Shown here in pieces: positions 61,287 through 64,000 of a stretch of 64,000 bases of DNA. Every line of letters starts with the position of its first letter. The stretch's first letter is position 1. Location: the NCBI GenBank assembly GCA_910578885.1, contig CAJTSH010000012.1:1-64000 (forward strand), in the 5' to 3' direction. Made by a program: the position numbers and the translations under genes. The stretch is from an uncultured Lachnospiraceae bacterium. GTDB lineage: Bacteria; Bacillota; Clostridia; Lachnospirales; Lachnospiraceae. A model generated the notes under the pieces. That model made no database searches. It saw only the letters and a list, made by a program, of their open reading frames with translations, and had not been told where the DNA came from.

Positions 61287-61315
61287 ACTTTATCATGGGC
61301 AAAGTCTTTTTTCAA
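61287..61315 (-). promoter_or_regulatory. candidate GH53 promoter
   Basis: Minus strand TTGAAA (61315-61310), 17 bp, TAAAGT (61292-61287), giving a leader of about 150 bases. Confidence 0.5.
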
Positions 61316-61413
61316 TGTGCACGATTTATAATTATTTTTAAGGAAAATTAGTAATAATATACAAAAAGTTTGGGAAACAAGCAAGAATAGATGTTTAAAA
61401 GAGAAAAAATGGA

Positions 61414-61577
61414 AAGCGCAACAAAAAGCAAATAAAATTGCGCTTAAAAATTGAAAAAGGGTCGACAAATACGACAAAAACATTATGTAAATATTGTAAG
61501 AACTAGATAATTGAAGAAAGGTAATACCAATGATAAAATAAAAAAGAGGAATGCAGGATTGCGCAATAAATGCGCAA
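61414..61577 (+). promoter_or_regulatory. four more TTGCGCAA-type boxes upstream of the chemoreceptor
   Basis: AAGCGCAA (61414-61421), TTGCGCTT (61438-61445), TTGCGCAA (61559-61566) and ATGCGCAA (61570-61577). Apart from these, the 550-bp GH53/chemoreceptor intergenic region shows only the GH53 leader elements. Confidence 0.5.
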
Positions 61578-61678
61578 CAAAGCAATCTGAAAAACATAGG
61601 ACAATGGGAGGATAAAATTTGGAAGTAAAACTTTCAAATTTATCAGGATGGCGTAAAGCGCGCCAGAAGGAGGGAAGA

Positions 61679-63754
61679 ATGAAAAGAGGAGAGAAAAAGC
61701 AAAGGAAAAGAAAATCCGTAACGGGGGTAGGATTTTTTCGAAGCATCCAGTTCAAATTGATTGCGTCATTCCTTGTACCAGTTATCTGTATTGTAATTTT
61801 GGGAGTAGTTTCCTATCAGAAGGCGTCTTCGGCGGTGACGAGAAGTTATACGAGTTCTGTGGAACAGACGATGGGGATGATGGGGGACTATCTGACGCTG
61901 GCAGTGGATACGGTGCAGAATACATATAAGAGTTATTTAAATGATGATTCGATGAAGTCTTATTTTATGGGGACGCTTTCAGGCGCAGATGGGGAAGTAT
62001 TTAGCAGGCGGACTGCAACAGAGCTGAAAGGCAGTGTTACAGCGGATTCTATGATATCGAACATTTTTTTCTTGTCAGATAAGCAGGAGCCGATTACGAC
62101 AACGAGTATCGCTGGACAGGAAGCTTATGAGAGCTTTATTTCAAGCATTCAGGGACAAATGGCAAAAAATGATGCAAATGGATACTTTTTATTCGGTAAT
62201 CAATCGGCAACGGACGAATTGCTAAAAACCGAAAATTCGAAGTATTCTATGCGTCTGGTTAAACGAATGGTCAATACCAATTCTTATATGATGGTAGATT
62301 TGAGCTATGGTCTGTTGCGGGATAGTCTGATTTCACTGGATGTGGGCGAGGACGGTTATGTGGGGCTGATAACCTGTGACGGTGCGGAATTTGTTACGGA
62401 GAATGGAAGTGTCATTGCGCCGGAGACGGCTGTATTTACGGATAAGGAGTTTTATGAGAGGGCGCTTGCGGCAAGCGAGGATACCGGTGCGGAGGAAGTG
62501 GAGTATCAGGGAGAAAAATACATGTTCCTCTATCAAAAGATGGGAAAATCTGCGATGATTGCGGTGTTGATTCCGAATCGTCTGCTTCTTGCGCAGGCGG
62601 CGGATATCAAGCAGTTAACAATGATCATTTCCATTTTGGCGGCGGTTGTGGCGTTGGTTTTGGGAACAGTGATTTCCCAGAGCTTTTCCGGGACTATCCG
62701 CAGTTTGGTAAAACGTCTGAAACGAGTGGCTGACGGAGACCTTACGGTAGAGGTACATTCGAAACGCAAGGATGAATTTCGGGTTTTAAGTGACGGGATT
62801 GCAAGCATGATTCATAATATGAAGAAACTGATCACGGACATCACTGAGGCGAGCGAGGAATTGACAGGGGCGGCAGTTCAGGTGTCCGACTCCTCTAATA
62901 TGTTTATGCAGACGTCGCGGAACATCCAGCTTTCTATTTCTGAAATTGAAAAGGGTGTTACCCGTCTGGATACGGATTCGGCAGATTGCCTGAATCAGAT
63001 GGACGGATTGTCCGGTAAGATTACCAGCGTTTCGGACAATGCTTCTGAGATTTCACAGCTGACGGCAGCAGCCGGCGGATGCATTGTGGAAGGAATGCAG
63101 TCTATGGAAGGTCTGACAGAGAGTGCGAAGTCTACCACGAGAATTACAGCGGAAGTTATAACGGCGATTGAGGCTTTGGAAGAGAAATCGCGTTCGATCG
63201 GCAACATTATAGAAGCCATCAATGAAATTGCATCTCAGACGAACCTGCTTTCATTGAATGCATCTATTGAGGCTGCGCGCGCAGGGGAAGCAGGAAAGGG
63301 ATTTGCCGTTGTTGCGGAGGAAATACGGAAGCTGGCGGATCAATCTTTGATGTCGGCAAATCAGATTGGCGAAATTATTGATGAAATGATATCGAATACG
63401 GTTGACGTGGTAGATATTGCAAAGCAGGCGGAGTCGGTAGTGGCGTCTCAGGAGGGGGCGGTAGAATCTACAACAAGGTCTTTTCAGGAAATTGACAAAC
63501 AGGTGTCTCGTTTAATGGAAGCGCTTCAGATGATATCAGACAGCGTTGATAATATGGACAGTGACCGCTCGGCAACGTTAGGATCAATAGAAAGTATTTC
63601 GGCAGTTTCTGCGCAGGCGGCGGCTTCTTCTCAGGAAGTATATGCTACGGCGGATAAGCAGCTTGCTGCAATTACAAAACTGGAGACGGCGTCAGGCCAG
63701 CTTCAGAAGCGGGCATCCCAGCTTCGGGAAAGTTTGCAGCAATTTACGTTGTAA
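61679..63754 (+). CDS. methyl-accepting chemotaxis protein (double Cache type)
   Basis: 691 residues. A basic N-terminus leads to TM1 (about 25-47), a large outer sensor of about 230 residues (dCache-like), and TM2 (about 285-310). HAMP and a signalling domain follow, with tip sequence IASQTNLLSLNASIEAARAG and FAVVAEEIRKLADQS. ATG 61679 has AGGAGGG at good spacing; a TTG at 61619 with GGGAGG is an alternative adding 20 residues. TTGCGCAA boxes shared with GH53 suggest it senses products of polysaccharide digestion (inference). Confidence 0.94.
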   Translation: MKRGEKKQRKRKSVTGVGFFRSIQFKLIASFLVPVICIVILGVVSYQKASSAVTRSYTSSVEQTMGMMGDYLTLAVDTVQNTYKSYLNDDSMKSYFMGTLSGADGEVFSRRTATELKGSVTADSMISNIFFLSDKQEPITTTSIAGQEAYESFISSIQGQMAKNDANGYFLFGNQSATDELLKTENSKYSMRLVKRMVNTNSYMMVDLSYGLLRDSLISLDVGEDGYVGLITCDGAEFVTENGSVIAPETAVFTDKEFYERALAASEDTGAEEVEYQGEKYMFLYQKMGKSAMIAVLIPNRLLLAQAADIKQLTMIISILAAVVALVLGTVISQSFSGTIRSLVKRLKRVADGDLTVEVHSKRKDEFRVLSDGIASMIHNMKKLITDITEASEELTGAAVQVSDSSNMFMQTSRNIQLSISEIEKGVTRLDTDSADCLNQMDGLSGKITSVSDNASEISQLTAAAGGCIVEGMQSMEGLTESAKSTTRITAEVITAIEALEEKSRSIGNIIEAINEIASQTNLLSLNASIEAARAGEAGKGFAVVAEEIRKLADQSLMSANQIGEIIDEMISNTVDVVDIAKQAESVVASQEGAVESTTRSFQEIDKQVSRLMEALQMISDSVDNMDSDRSATLGSIESISAVSAQAAASSQEVYATADKQLAAITKLETASGQLQKRASQLRESLQQFTL

Positions 63755-63793
63755 AATGATGGAAAATAGATTAGAATAGAGAGTAAGAAAAAG

Positions 63794-63830
63794 ATGAAAG
63801 CTGCTTTGGATTATAGTGGCTTTCATTTTT
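63794..63830 (+). terminator. terminator of the second chemoreceptor
   Basis: ATGAAAGC ... GCTTTCAT (8-bp stem) followed by TTTTTG. Confidence 0.75.
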
Positions 63831-63892
63831 GTATCATGAAAAATATCTTATTGCTTTAAAGCGGTAAAGAAAAGTGAGAAGGGATTTGAACA

Positions 63893-64000
63893 ATGAAAGA
63901 GAGAGAAAAGTTTGGAAGCAGACTGGGATTCATTTTAGTATCTGCAGGCTGTGCGGTAGGATTGGGAAATGTGTGGAAGTTTCCTTATATCTGTGGTGAA
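63893..64000 (+). CDS. sodium:neurotransmitter symporter family transporter (5' part)
   Basis: The first 36 codons before the window edge read MKEREKFGSRLGFILVSAGC followed by AVGLGNVWKFPYICGE. This is the conserved first helix of NSS/SNF (LeuT-like) transporters, including the sodium-site segment AVGLGNVWKFPY. AGAAGGGA precedes ATG. Substrate cannot be told from this part. Confidence 0.9.
   Translation, partial: MKEREKFGSRLGFILVSAGCAVGLGNVWKFPYICGE

Noticed and set aside
61619..61678. TTG start extending the second chemoreceptor by 20 residues
   Set aside because: Possible (GGGAGG at 8 bases), but ATG 61679 has an equally good AGGAGGG and a normal chemoreceptor N-terminus.
1..64000. Prophage, insertion sequence, tRNA or rRNA genes
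   Set aside because: No transposase, integrase, phage structural protein or tRNA/rRNA-like sequence was recognised on either strand.

Overview
The window reads as chromosome of a motile, anaerobic, Gram-positive Clostridia, most likely a gut Lachnospiraceae (inference). Supporting signs are an anaerobic ribonucleotide reductase, reverse rubrerythrin with a PerR-type Fur repressor, ECF sigma factors, a BofA/DUF2508 pair, a clostridial-type Tad pilus locus with DUF5702 and DUF6382-FHA proteins, strong AGGAGG ribosome sites, and large secreted glycosidases built from Big_2, Fn3 and InlB-type repeats. No rRNA, tRNA, CRISPR array, transposase or prophage gene was seen.

Layout. 1-6.7 kb: a 2204-residue secreted GH81 beta-1,3-glucanase. 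6.8-9.1 kb: nrdD. 9.1-11.2 kb: a four-gene ECF sigma / membrane-protein operon. 11.2-14.8 kb (minus): response regulator, histidine kinase and a four-PepSY protein with a His/Asp tail. 14.8-17.8 kb: a toxin-antitoxin-like pair, reverse rubrerythrin, PerR, then uppP. 17.8-20.4 kb: two orphan Cys-rich small proteins and a TPP-riboswitch-controlled thiC. 20.4-32.3 kb: a gene-poor stretch with several RNA-like elements, then secreted GH16 and GH81 enzymes. 32.4-40.8 kb: a chemoreceptor, a FliK-like protein, flagellin and a FliS-like chaperone (two sigma-D-type promoters), DUF2508 and BofA. 41-51.5 kb: a 12-gene Tad pilus operon ending in FHA and rhomboid genes. 51.6-56.1 kb: flavodoxin-SCP2 fusion, cytosolic histidine kinase, HIT protein, AraC regulator divergent from a GH113-like glycosidase. 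56.1-64 kb: a secreted GH53 galactanase (minus), a second chemoreceptor and the start of a sodium:neurotransmitter symporter gene.

Theme. The secreted enzymes (GH81 x2, GH16, GH53) together attack beta-1,3-glucan and beta-1,4-galactan. They lack LPXTG or SLH anchors and all end in lysine-rich tails. Two kinds of shared upstream signal hint at common control: palindromic TTGCGCAA boxes (GH81-2, GH53 and the neighbouring chemoreceptor) and GACACCTTT hairpins (GH16 and GH81-2). Flagella, chemoreceptors and Tad pili would bring the cell to such substrates (inference).

The intergenic DNA is rich in short palindromic repeats of at least four families: GTTAC-ended elements, TTATGAGAA hairpins, a repeat flanking thiC, and GACACCTTT elements. 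One GACACCTTT-type element has 23-bp inverted ends and appears to supply the start of a TadE-like gene. The most promising undescribed items are the orphan Cys-rich peptide pair, this TadE-like gene and its Cys-rich module, the candidate glucanase operators/leaders, and the unusual composition of the Tad locus.
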